DNA of 35,647 nt from CAYLYM01 sp964387645 (GTDB lineage Bacteria > Calditrichota > Calditrichia > RBG-13-44-9), in contig CAYLYM010000028.1 of NCBI GenBank assembly GCA_964387645.1, forward strand, positions 1-35,647. Reading direction: 5' to 3'. Below the pieces are notes generated by a model. The model saw only the letters and a list, made by a program, of their open reading frames with translations. It was not told the origin of the DNA and ran no database searches. Positions 8,317-15,925 of this stretch are shown here, piece after piece. Position 1 is the first letter of the stretch; each line of letters starts with the position of its first letter. Both the position numbers and the translations under genes were made by a program.

Positions 8317-9675
8317 TCAAATTTCTACTTCTTTTTTATTGTAGATATTTTCAATAAAATGAGTGTCAAAATTACCATCTTGAAATTCAGGCGTGTTTAT
8401 TACAAATTTATGAAAAGGAATTGTAGTATGGATTCCCTCTATTATGAATTCATCTAAAGCTCTGAGAAGTCGTTTTAATGCTTCCTGACGATCACGACCA
8501 TATACAATAAGCTTAGCGATAAGCGAATCATAGAAAGGGGGAATGGTATATCCAGGATATATGTGTGTATCGACTCGGACACCAGGCCCACCCGGCAAGT
8601 AGAAAGATTTAATCTGTCCTGGCGAAGGAACAAAATTATTATCTGGATCTTCTGCATTAATTCGACATTCAATGGCATGTCCAACTGGTTTTAGATCTTC
8701 CTGGCGAAGTTTTAATTTTTCTCCAGCAGCCACCAGAATTTGCTCTTTAATGAGATCCACATCATAAACCATCTCTGTCACAGGATGTTCAACCTGAATT
8801 CTGGTATTCATTTCCATAAAGTAAAAATTACGATTTTCATCAACTAAAAATTCAATAGTCCCGGTACTGTAATATCCTACATGTTTTGCACCACGCACGG
8901 CAGCCTGACCCATTTTTTCTCGAATCCCTGGCGTGATGATTGGCGAAGGTGCTTCTTCGATGAGTTTCTGATGGCGACGCTGAATTGAACATTCTCTTTC
9001 GCCAAAGTGAATCACATTTCCATATTGATCGCCAATTAATTGAATTTCAATATGTCTAGGACTTTCAATATATTTTTCGATATACAGACCCGGATTACCA
9101 AAAGCCGCTTCAGCTTCAGCGCTTGCCATCATGAAATTGTTTTCCATTTCTTTTTCTTCACGCACAATTCGCATTCCCTTACCACCACCGCCAGCTACAG
9201 CCTTCAAGATCACTGGATAACCCAACTCGCTTGCAATTTCCTTCGCTTCGGTTTCTTTGGATACTACACCATGGCTCCCTGGAATCACTGGAACACCCGC
9301 TTCCATCATCGATTTTTTGGCTTCCGCTTTATCACCCATGCGACGGATAACTTCTGCTGGTGGACCTATAAAATTAATCTCGCAAGAAGTACACATCTCG
9401 GCAAAATCAGCATTTTCTGCTAAAAATCCATATCCAGGATGAATAGCATCAGCACCAGTAATTTCAGCAGCGGAAATAATACGGGTAGGATCTAAATAAC
9501 TTTTATTGCTTTGCGAAGGTCCTATACACACAGATTCGTCAGCAAATATTGTATGTAACGCATCACCATCACTTGTAGAATAAATAGCAACGGTCTTGAT
9601 ACCCAACTCCTTACAAGCTCGAATAATTCTTAAAGCAATTTCACCACGATTCGCAATAAGTATCTTGTCGAACAA
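8317..9675 (-). CDS. accC: Biotin carboxylase subunit of acyl-CoA carboxylase
   Basis: ATP-dependent carboxylation of the biotin on AccB using bicarbonate; feeds malonyl-CoA (or methylmalonyl-CoA) formation. The 452 residues cover the three biotin carboxylase domains: N-terminal IANRGEIALRIIRA (7-20), ATP-grasp loop GGGGKGMR (162-169) with K116 and K159, and the catalytic block EMNTRIQVEHPVTE (288-301), whose R292, Q294 and E296 carry the same numbers as in E. coli AccC. The start is TTG: the sequence MFDKILIANRGEI is the standard N-terminus and a purine run AGGGGG lies seven bases upstream. It lies 22 bp after accB. No carboxyltransferase subunit is in the window, so acetyl-CoA versus propionyl-CoA cannot be decided here. 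Confidence 0.95.
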   Translation of the reverse strand: MFDKILIANRGEIALRIIRACKELGIKTVAIYSTSDGDALHTIFADESVCIGPSQSNKSYLDPTRIISAAEITGADAIHPGYGFLAENADFAEMCTSCEINFIGPPAEVIRRMGDKAEAKKSMMEAGVPVIPGSHGVVSKETEAKEIASELGYPVILKAVAGGGGKGMRIVREEKEMENNFMMASAEAEAAFGNPGLYIEKYIESPRHIEIQLIGDQYGNVIHFGERECSIQRRHQKLIEEAPSPIITPGIREKMGQAAVRGAKHVGYYSTGTIEFLVDENRNFYFMEMNTRIQVEHPVTEMVYDVDLIKEQILVAAGEKLKLRQEDLKPVGHAIECRINAEDPDNNFVPSPGQIKSFYLPGGPGVRVDTHIYPGYTIPPFYDSLIAKLIVYGRDRQEALKRLLRALDEFIIEGIHTTIPFHKFVINTPEFQDGNFDTHFIENIYNKKEVEI

Positions 9676-9697
9676 TAATAATCCCCCTTTAATAAAA

Positions 9698-10174
9698 CTA
9701 ACTCTTTTCTATTAAGAACAAAACCTGGTCATATTCAACGGGTTGAGCATTTTCGACCAGAATCTTAACAATTTTACCGTCCACTTCGGATTGAATTTCA
9801 TTCATCAGCTTCATTGCTTCAATAATGCAAAGGGTCTGCCCTACTTTCACCATATCACCAACTTCTACATAAGGATCAGCATCAGGCGCAGGAGCTCTAT
9901 AAAATGTACCAACCATGGGAGAACGAACTTCCACAACATTATCACCTACAGAAATCTCAGGTTTAGCAGAAGGTTTTTCTTCAGAAATAGTGGGTCTGGT
10001 TTCAGGTACCAGAACAGATTGTTGCACAGGAACAGGAGATGTAGTAGCTTTGGTAGGAGTATAACTGCTATTTTTAGAAATGCGAATTCTTAAACCATTT
10101 TCCTCAATTTCAATCTCGCCGATATTGCTCTTCTCTACAACTTTGATAAGTTGCTTGATTTCCTGAAAATTCAT
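9698..10174 (-). CDS. accB: Biotin carboxyl carrier protein
   Basis: Carries biotin for AccC and the carboxyltransferase. It has 158 residues: an N-terminal helical segment (1-35), a proline/serine/threonine-rich linker (about 37-80) and the biotinyl domain (82-158). The biotin site is K122 in EAMKLMNE, with VRSPMVGTFYRAPAP upstream as in classical BCCP. ATG with GGAGG about four bases upstream. accC follows after 22 bp. The birA gene further along the window encodes the ligase expected to modify K122. Confidence 0.95.
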   Translation of the reverse strand: MNFQEIKQLIKVVEKSNIGEIEIEENGLRIRISKNSSYTPTKATTSPVPVQQSVLVPETRPTISEEKPSAKPEISVGDNVVEVRSPMVGTFYRAPAPDADPYVEVGDMVKVGQTLCIIEAMKLMNEIQSEVDGKIVKILVENAQPVEYDQVLFLIEKS

Positions 10175-10251
10175 TCAACCTCCAGTTCTTAAAAATTATT
10201 CTAATGAATTTAACGGGAATATATTTTTTTTGCAAGAAATATTTTGTTGTA

Positions 10252-10845
10252 TCACTTATATAACTGTTTTTTCTTAATATAATCAATAACTTTATCCGGT
10301 ACTAAATATCGAATAGACCGTCCTTCTTTTACCCTTTGCCTGATAAAAGTAGCCGAAATTTCTAATAAGGGAACTTGAATAAATTGGATATAATGTAGAA
10401 ATGGCTTAGCATGTTTATTCGGCACAAAACCAGGACGTCCAAAAGCCACTACCTGACATTTTTCCAGAATCTGTTGTGGGGATTTCCAACGATAAAATTC
10501 ATTTACATTATCCATCCCCATAAAGAAAAAAAATTTTGCTGACTGATCGGCATATTTCTGATTTAATTCATTAATCGTATCGATGGTATAGGAAACACCC
10601 GGTCTTTTAATTTCCACATCACTCGTCCTAAAATAGGGATTACTGGAGATGGCTAATTTTAGCATCTCCATTCGATCGTAATCGGAAGATATTAATTGAC
10701 TACTTTTAAATGGATGAAGCTTGGTAGGAATAAACCAGACTTCATCTAACTTTAATTCATCCCTTAAATATTCGGCTATAATTAAATGTCCGTTATGTAC
10801 CGGGTCGAAAGTGCCACCAAAAAGGCCAATCTTTCTCTTTTCCAT
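10252..10845 (-). CDS. nadD: Nicotinate-nucleotide adenylyltransferase
   Basis: Joins ATP and nicotinate mononucleotide to form deamido-NAD in NAD synthesis. The nucleotidyltransferase motif GGTFDPVHNGHL follows the start directly, and the C-terminal ISATFIRQRVKEG matches the second family signature (ISxTxIR). I place the start at the ATG at 10845 (MEKRKIGLFGGTFDP), giving 197 residues and a 7-bp gap after the bamD-like gene; an in-frame ATG at 10869 would add eight residues and overlap that gene. GAGGGG lies about 14 bases upstream of the preferred start. It sits mid-operon between the BamD-like lipoprotein gene and accB. Confidence 0.93.
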   Translation of the reverse strand: MEKRKIGLFGGTFDPVHNGHLIIAEYLRDELKLDEVWFIPTKLHPFKSSQLISSDYDRMEMLKLAISSNPYFRTSDVEIKRPGVSYTIDTINELNQKYADQSAKFFFFMGMDNVNEFYRWKSPQQILEKCQVVAFGRPGFVPNKHAKPFLHYIQFIQVPLLEISATFIRQRVKEGRSIRYLVPDKVIDYIKKKQLYK

Positions 10846-10852
10846 TCTAACT

Positions 10853-11647
10853 CTAAGACCCCTCTGCATCTGCTGTTGATCTACTCAAAGATTCTTGAAT
10901 CTCACTGATCCTTTCCTTAGCTCTGCTCGCCCATTTGCTACTAGGATATTTCTCTAAAAAAACAGTGTATGATGTCAGAGCATTTTCCATTTTTTTTAAT
11001 TTATATTCACACTCTGCTTTCCAAAAAAGTGCTGATTCCGCAGCAGGCGTATCGTAATATTCTTGCAAAACAATATCATAATAAATAAGAGCAGAATTTA
11101 AATATCCCATTTTACGGTAAACATCTCCGCCTAGCAATTTTTTTTGAGCTAACTTATTTCGCAATTCAGCCATTTTTTGTTCAGCTTCTTTCCTGAATTT
11201 ACTACCTGGGTACGCTTCTAAAAAGTTTTGAAATTGCCGGATTGCTTGAAAAGTGTATTCCTGATCCAACTCAGCTCGCAAAGATAATTTAGAATAACTC
11301 AATCCAATTTTATAAAAAGCCTCTTCGACATAAGGACTTTCTGGAAAATCTTCGATGAGTTTTTGGTATTCTGCAATAGCAATTAAATATTCCTTATACA
11401 TAAAATGGGATTCAGCTAAATAGAATTGAGCATCATCAACAATTGGATCTGCACTAAATTTTAATGTGATTACCGTAAATTCATTAATAGCATTATAGTA
11501 TTTCCCCTTGTCAAAAAGACTTTTTGCATACTCAAAATATGCCTGGGCATCCAGTTCTTCTTTATTGATTTTGTGACTACAAGCTGTTAGCAAAATTACG
11601 ACAAACATGAAAAAGATAAGTAATTTTAAAAATTTTTCCATCATCAT
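10853..11647 (-). CDS. bamD: BamD-like outer-membrane assembly lipoprotein (TPR)
   Basis: Periplasmic lipoprotein of 264 residues resembling BamD/ComL, the essential lipoprotein of the beta-barrel assembly machine. A lipoprotein signal ends in the lipobox LTAC with C23 as lipidation site. Tetratricopeptide-like repeats run from about 32 to 255 (AYFEYAKSLFDKGKYYNAI, AQFYLAESHFMYKEYLIAI, AFYKIGLSYS, ALFWKAECEYKLKKMENAL), each ending in the FP/YP-type turn typical of BamD (FPESPYVEEA, YPGSKFRKEA, YPSSKWASRA). The start ATG overlaps the stop of the upstream gene (ATGA at 11647-11644), and CTCCTC on the plus strand (11654-11659) gives a good ribosome site. A YbgF-type TPR protein is the main alternative. 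Confidence 0.82.
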   Translation of the reverse strand: MMMEKFLKLLIFFMFVVILLTACSHKINKEELDAQAYFEYAKSLFDKGKYYNAINEFTVITLKFSADPIVDDAQFYLAESHFMYKEYLIAIAEYQKLIEDFPESPYVEEAFYKIGLSYSKLSLRAELDQEYTFQAIRQFQNFLEAYPGSKFRKEAEQKMAELRNKLAQKKLLGGDVYRKMGYLNSALIYYDIVLQEYYDTPAAESALFWKAECEYKLKKMENALTSYTVFLEKYPSSKWASRAKERISEIQESLSRSTADAEGS

Positions 11648-12279
11648 GAACCACTCCTCAAAGTATAAAATAAATAAACTACAACTGCTGTTGTTACCGT
11701 TACCACAAAAGGTTCTATCAGAACTTTTACAAATTTAGATTCCATTTTTGTTCCAACACTAAAAGAATAAATCTGATTCTCTACTTTTTTTATCTCTGAA
11801 CGAGATATTTTATCATTGTAGAATAAATTTTTCTGACGCGAAAGTATCACAGCATCATTTCGATCTTTTAAAAAATATGAAAAAACAGTCATAATTTCTC
11901 GTCTATATTTCTTCGTTCGAAATAACAAATCTTTTCCTTCTGGATAATACCGTATAATAAGGTGTATTCTATTTAATACCAATTTTACATTTCCTTTGTT
12001 TTTATTGCTGTCCGCTTCGTAAAGTCTAAAATTTCGATTTAAGAGTGATTCACGAAGATTTTCTAACCACCAATATCCCGCTTCGCTTTTTTCATTCAAA
12101 ACAATTTGAAGATCTGCTTGTTTTGATAAAACTGAATCCAGTGTGGTGATAACTGTACAAACCATCAAATCATGAAGAATACTCAGATTGGTCTTTACCT
12201 GGGCAAAGGCACTTTCCTGAAACAAAAAAGAGGATAACAAAAGAAAAACAAGGGATATTTTATAGGTTTGGTTAATCAT
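11644..12279 (-). CDS. Exported protein of unknown function with C-terminal membrane anchor
   Basis: I do not recognise this 211-residue protein. It has a signal peptide (hydrophobic core ISLVFLLLSSFLF, likely cut after AFA near residue 26) and a C-terminal transmembrane segment (about 186-206, FVVTVTTAVVVYLFYTL) followed by a short basic tail. The middle (27-180) is mixed and polar without a known motif. It overlaps the lnt stop by 8 bp and the bamD-like start by 3 bp, so all three genes are translationally coupled, which points to an envelope role. A topology with a periplasmic middle domain fits both hydrophobic ends. Confidence 0.75.
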   Translation of the reverse strand: MINQTYKISLVFLLLSSFLFQESAFAQVKTNLSILHDLMVCTVITTLDSVLSKQADLQIVLNEKSEAGYWWLENLRESLLNRNFRLYEADSNKNKGNVKLVLNRIHLIIRYYPEGKDLLFRTKKYRREIMTVFSYFLKDRNDAVILSRQKNLFYNDKISRSEIKKVENQIYSFSVGTKMESKFVKVLIEPFVVTVTTAVVVYLFYTLRSGS

Positions 12280-13885
12280 ATTTTATTTTTAAGCGACTCC
12301 GGCTTCGTTTAAAAAAATTTAAGATAATTAATTTAATAAAAATAAAGGTAAAACTCACTAAAAGTGTAATTTTTCCAAACAATTCTCCATGTTGGGCATA
12401 GAAGGTTTCTTCATTTCTTAATGGTAACCAGGTTACAAGATTTTTTTGAATTCCCAATCCCGCCCGATCTAGGTATCTTCCAGTTGGATCAATAAAACCA
12501 GATATCCCGGTGTTAGCACAGCGAATAATACTTATACGATTTTCAATTGCTCGGAAAACTGCAAATTGAGCATGTTGATAAGGTCCACTTGTTAAACCAA
12601 ACCATCCATCATTTGTAATTATAGTCAGAAGATTAGCACCTCTTGTCACAAATTCTCGAACAATGTGTGAAAAAATTGATTCATAACAAATAATAGCAGA
12701 GAGTTTAACTATAACATTTTTTGTAGAATCTATATCCTCAACATGATACTCCCCCTGATAATATCTTCCATTAAATAGGGGTAAATTAAATTGAAAAATA
12801 GAATATTCTCTCCCCGGGAAAAAATCTCCACCGCCAACTTCAATCTTGCGCAAAAAGGGTAAATACTTTTTAAAAGGCATACTCTCTGCAACTGGAACCA
12901 GTGCAATCTTATAATACTTTTGGAAACAGTTTTTTTTAGGGGAGAAAAAGAACGCAGCGTTGTAGGTACGAAATTCATCTTTCTTCTCATCATATTCATA
13001 ATCCGGTGTTCCGGTAAGTAAATGAATACCTGTAGAATCCAGAAATGCGCCAATTTTTTGAAGAGCGTTTAGACGCGTCCGCAGAAAAAAAGGCGTTGCT
13101 GTTTCTGGCCAAACAATGAGATGAGGATGATGAGATTTCAGTATCCGACTCTCTTTCATCAACATTTCAAAAGCTTCTTGATTAAAATCAGGATTCCATT
13201 TTTGATAAGGGTCTACATTGGGTTGGACGAGTGCTGCTTTAATTAGATGATAACTTTTGTTTTCAAGATGATGAATTCTGATTTTACCATAGGTGAAAAG
13301 ACCAGATATAATTAGAACGATAATCAGAATGGGAATCCAACGGAAATCTCGTCTGATCAATTTGGTGGCATAAAGCAGAATCGAAACAACAATTATCAAA
13401 AAAGACAATCCAGCAGTGCCAGTTAATTCCACAATTTGAATCAGTGGTCGATAGTAAGTTAAAGTATGAGCAAGAGTTAGCCAGTTGAAACGAATATCTG
13501 TAAACAATCGGAGATATTCCATCCCCACCCAGATAAAAGGCAAACTGATTAAAGCAAATACCCTTTGGTTTTTCCTGAAATGAGCGTAAATCCACCAGAC
13601 AATTGCATAATGAAATGCATTAATTACAATTGCAAGAATCGCACCAGAAATTGTACTAGCTGCAATCCAAAAGAGTGTCATTGCCCCCCAGATAAGCCCA
13701 AGCCAATACCCCAGCCGAAAACTATCTCGTGGGGTTTTATCGTCCATAAATTGGAGAAAAATAAAAAAAGCAATGGGAGTTAAGAATCCAAAAGGAAAAG
13801 GGGGAAATGATAATGAAAATATTACAGAAACAATGAGTATACATCGTAGTTCCTTTGCATCCAGAAACAACCTGTTAACCTCCAT
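12272..13885 (-). CDS. lnt: Apolipoprotein N-acyltransferase
   Basis: Inner-membrane enzyme that adds the third acyl chain to lipoproteins, using phospholipid as donor. It has 537 residues: an N-terminal multispan region (about 13-200) and a periplasmic nitrilase-like domain (about 215-480) with the Glu-Lys-Cys triad at E261 (VWPETATPF), K326 (YYKIALVP) and C400 (AIICYES). The NDGWFG and QHAQFAVFRAIENR blocks are typical, and a final membrane helix closes the protein. The annotated ATG at 13885 has no Shine-Dalgarno; a TTG five codons in (13870) has GGAGG eight bases before it and could be the true start. It sits ahead of a lipoprotein gene, consistent with its job. Confidence 0.93.
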   Translation of the reverse strand: MEVNRLFLDAKELRCILIVSVIFSLSFPPFPFGFLTPIAFFIFLQFMDDKTPRDSFRLGYWLGLIWGAMTLFWIAASTISGAILAIVINAFHYAIVWWIYAHFRKNQRVFALISLPFIWVGMEYLRLFTDIRFNWLTLAHTLTYYRPLIQIVELTGTAGLSFLIIVVSILLYATKLIRRDFRWIPILIIVLIISGLFTYGKIRIHHLENKSYHLIKAALVQPNVDPYQKWNPDFNQEAFEMLMKESRILKSHHPHLIVWPETATPFFLRTRLNALQKIGAFLDSTGIHLLTGTPDYEYDEKKDEFRTYNAAFFFSPKKNCFQKYYKIALVPVAESMPFKKYLPFLRKIEVGGGDFFPGREYSIFQFNLPLFNGRYYQGEYHVEDIDSTKNVIVKLSAIICYESIFSHIVREFVTRGANLLTIITNDGWFGLTSGPYQHAQFAVFRAIENRISIIRCANTGISGFIDPTGRYLDRAGLGIQKNLVTWLPLRNEETFYAQHGELFGKITLLVSFTFIFIKLIILNFFKRSRSRLKIKYD

Positions 13886-13956
13886 TCGGATTAGTTAGAA
13901 TTACTGTACCTTGCTTATTCACCTTTGACCACTTGATTTGATTTTCACTAAAGATT

Positions 13957-14976
13957 CTATGCCAGAGTAATTTCACATCCCTGATCTATCGACTGATAAA
14001 TACCATCTACAATACGCAATATTTCCACTGCGTCATCAATAGTAGAATCCAATTTATCAATCCGGCCTAAAAGATAATCAATAAAATGATTTATTTCCTT
14101 TTCATATCCTTTTTTAAATATAGACGTTTTGCTCTCTATGTTTCCTGGTGTAATATTAACCAACTGCCCATGCCAGGATTTTTGTAATTTCAGCGGATTC
14201 AAAGTACCAGTTCCATATTCACCTATAATTTCAAGAGAAAAACGATCTTTTACGATGGGAAAATCCCAACTGACTTCCATCGAGAAAGAAATCTCGTTCT
14301 CAAAAGTAAGACAAACCACACAGAAATCTTCCACTTCTATTTCTTTATTTAATTGAAACGAAAATGCTCTCACGTTAATCGGATTGGGCCGATCGAGCAA
14401 CCACCAGACCAGGTCTAAAAGTTGTATTCCCAGGTCTAAGATGACTCCCCCACCTGATACATTTTTTTGAAAAAACCAGGCCTGCCGATCGGAATGGTGT
14501 TTAGCTTGTAACCAACTCCCTTTTAAATAAAACAATTTTCCTAAATCTCTATTATCCAGGAATTTTTTTAATGCTACGACATCGCTTCGAAAACGATTTT
14601 GCATCCCCACCATAACAACTTTTCCTGTCTCCCGTGCTTTCTTTTGAATACGTCTGGCTTCCGAAGCTGTTGGAGTTGCTGGCTTTTCAATAAAAATATG
14701 AGCGCCATATTCCAGAGCCATCAGGCTCATTGGAAGGTGCAGATTGGTGGGGGTTAAAATGAACATAACATCCAATTTCTCCTTTTGTAATAGCTCAGCA
14801 ATATCCTGATAAATATGATTTATTCGAAACTTATCCGCCAGTACGGCTGCCTTTGATGCATCAATATCACAAATCCCCGCAACGCGTACATCTGGATGGT
14901 TACTCAAAATAGGTAAATGAATTACCTGGGCAATACCACCACATCCAACAATACCCACTTGTAATTTCGCATCCAT
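13957..14976 (-). CDS. Gfo/Idh/MocA-family NAD(P)-dependent oxidoreductase
   Basis: Sugar or cyclitol dehydrogenase-like enzyme of 339 residues. The Rossmann motif VGIVGCGGIAQVIHLP is at 7-22 and the family EKP motif at 97-99 (FIEKPATPTASEARR), whose Lys normally takes part in catalysis. The C-terminal alpha/beta domain has the ISGEYGT-like IIGEYGTGTL region. The substrate cannot be read from sequence; related proteins act on inositols, glucose-6-phosphate derivatives or UDP-sugars. ATG start with AGGAG (14984-14988 on the complement) seven bases upstream. It lies 16 bp after ruvX on the same strand, so the two are probably cotranscribed. Confidence 0.88.
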   Translation of the reverse strand: MDAKLQVGIVGCGGIAQVIHLPILSNHPDVRVAGICDIDASKAAVLADKFRINHIYQDIAELLQKEKLDVMFILTPTNLHLPMSLMALEYGAHIFIEKPATPTASEARRIQKKARETGKVVMVGMQNRFRSDVVALKKFLDNRDLGKLFYLKGSWLQAKHHSDRQAWFFQKNVSGGGVILDLGIQLLDLVWWLLDRPNPINVRAFSFQLNKEIEVEDFCVVCLTFENEISFSMEVSWDFPIVKDRFSLEIIGEYGTGTLNPLKLQKSWHGQLVNITPGNIESKTSIFKKGYEKEINHFIDYLLGRIDKLDSTIDDAVEILRIVDGIYQSIDQGCEITLA

Positions 14977-14992
14977 ACTAAGACTCCTATAA

Positions 14993-15418
14993 CTATTTGT
15001 CTAAATTTTTTTCCCTATCAAGATAACTCTGTAAAATAAATTGGGCAGCCAACTGATCTACTTTTTCTTTATTACGGCTTGGCTTCTTACCTCCCTGTCT
15101 CATCGTCAAATAAGCTTGTTTAGTGGTTAAACGTTCATCCTGAAAAACAATCGGGACAGAAATAATTTTAGTTAATTTTTCCACAAAATTTCTAACCTCG
15201 ACTGTTTTTTGAGAATTCCTACCTCCCATAGTCAATGGTAAACCAATTACAACCCTTTCTACATCATACTCCTGAACAATCTCTCGTAGTTTATTCATTA
15301 AATCTTTTTTCGATTGCCAGGTGATGGTGGTAAACGGTTGAGCAATAGTTAACGACGGATCAGAAATAGCAATACCAATTCGTCTCTCGCCATAATCTAT
15401 TCCTAAATATCGTGCCAT
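14993..15418 (-). CDS. ruvX: RuvX/YqgF family Holliday-junction resolvase-like nuclease
   Basis: RNase H-fold protein of 141 residues linked to pre-16S rRNA 5' processing and Holliday-junction resolution. Motifs: LGIDYGERRIGIAISD (5-20), VVIGLPLTMGG (56-66), FQDERLTT (92-99) and VDQLAAQFILQSYLD near the C-terminus, with acidic residues D8, E94 and D121 at the usual metal-binding places. No Shine-Dalgarno precedes the ATG; instead it is preceded directly by a U-rich tract and the hairpin of a terminator. A sigma70-like promoter sits just beyond that hairpin, so this gene probably has its own start site. Confidence 0.93.
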   Translation of the reverse strand: MARYLGIDYGERRIGIAISDPSLTIAQPFTTITWQSKKDLMNKLREIVQEYDVERVVIGLPLTMGGRNSQKTVEVRNFVEKLTKIISVPIVFQDERLTTKQAYLTMRQGGKKPSRNKEKVDQLAAQFILQSYLDREKNLDK

Positions 15419-15420
15419 AC

Positions 15421-15453
15421 TAAAATAAAAAAACCGCTCTATGATTAGAGCGG
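15421..15453 (-). terminator. Rho-independent terminator of the HU gene, abutting ruvX
   Basis: On the minus strand CCGCTCTA-ATCA-TAGAGCGG is a perfect 8-bp stem with a 4-base loop (15453-15434), followed at once by TTTTTTTATTTTA. This is a textbook intrinsic terminator for transcripts coming from the HU gene (ends 15514). The U-tract finishes only two bases before the ruvX ATG (15418). Confidence 0.92.
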
Positions 15454-15455
15454 CA

Positions 15456-15484
15456 ATTTAAAACCATATACAAAATTATGTCAA
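15456..15484 (-). promoter_or_regulatory. Candidate sigma70-like promoter for ruvX
   Basis: On the minus strand a consensus -35 TTGACA (15484-15479) is followed by a 17-bp spacer and TTAAAT (15461-15456), a four-of-six match to TATAAT. Transcription would begin about seven bases further, near 15449, which is inside the 5' arm of the terminator hairpin. Such transcripts would lack part of the stem and escape termination. Confidence 0.6.
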
Positions 15485-15513
15485 CGCATTTCTTTTTTCG
15501 TTAATAATTATAA

Positions 15514-15822
15514 TTATTTTTCTAAAGGTTGTTTCAAGATATCCTTCAATAATTTACCAGGTTTGAAATGCGTTTTACGTCTCGCAGGAACATATATAAT
15601 CTCGCCTGTTCTTGGATTCCGGGCCTTAGGTTTGGGTTTTGTTTCCTTCACCTCGAACACACCAAAATCTCTAATCTCAATTCGAATTTCGGGGTTTGCT
15701 TCACTTAAAATTTCTCTTAAAGACTCGAATACTGCATTCACAAAATCCTCTGTAATATAAATTTTTTGCCCCAATTTTTTGGCAACACGTTTTGCAACTT
15801 CTTTTTTTGTAACAGTTCTCAT
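15514..15822 (-). CDS. HU/IHF-family DNA-binding protein
   Basis: Small nucleoid protein of 102 residues that dimerises and bends DNA. The N-terminal helical part (TKKEVAKRVAKKLG) is followed by the beta-ribbon region IEIRDFGVFEVKETKPKPKARNP and the DNA-contacting RNPRTGEIIYVPARR (68-82), ending with the FKPGKLLKDIL segment. HU and IHF subunits cannot be separated from this alone. ATG start with AAGGGG nine bases upstream; that ribosome site lies in one arm of a predicted leader hairpin. Its transcription ends at a strong terminator before ruvX. Confidence 0.93.
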   Translation of the reverse strand: MRTVTKKEVAKRVAKKLGQKIYITEDFVNAVFESLREILSEANPEIRIEIRDFGVFEVKETKPKPKARNPRTGEIIYVPARRKTHFKPGKLLKDILKQPLEK

Positions 15823-15830
15823 TATCTAAA

Positions 15831-15881
15831 CCCCTTAAAATCTTATATTAATAAGATATTCATTTTTTAAAATTTAAAGGG
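15831..15881 (-). promoter_or_regulatory. HU leader with nested stem-loops masking the ribosome site
   Basis: In the mRNA sense, CCCTTTAAA (15881-15873) can pair over nine positions (one G:U) with TTTAAGGGG (15839-15831). The second arm contains the AAGGGG Shine-Dalgarno of the HU gene. Between the arms is a second perfect hairpin, ATCTTAT-TAAT-ATAAGAT (15857-15840). The pairing is visible in the sequence; a regulatory role, such as translational autoregulation or a thermosensor, is inference. Confidence 0.5.
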
Positions 15882-15925
15882 TCTCGCAATATATTGCAAG
15901 AAAAAAATTCTTAAATTTAAAATTT

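Noticed and set aside
13957..15418. Operon of HU with ruvX and the oxidoreductase
   Set aside because: A strong intrinsic terminator separates HU from ruvX; only ruvX and the oxidoreductase are likely to be cotranscribed.
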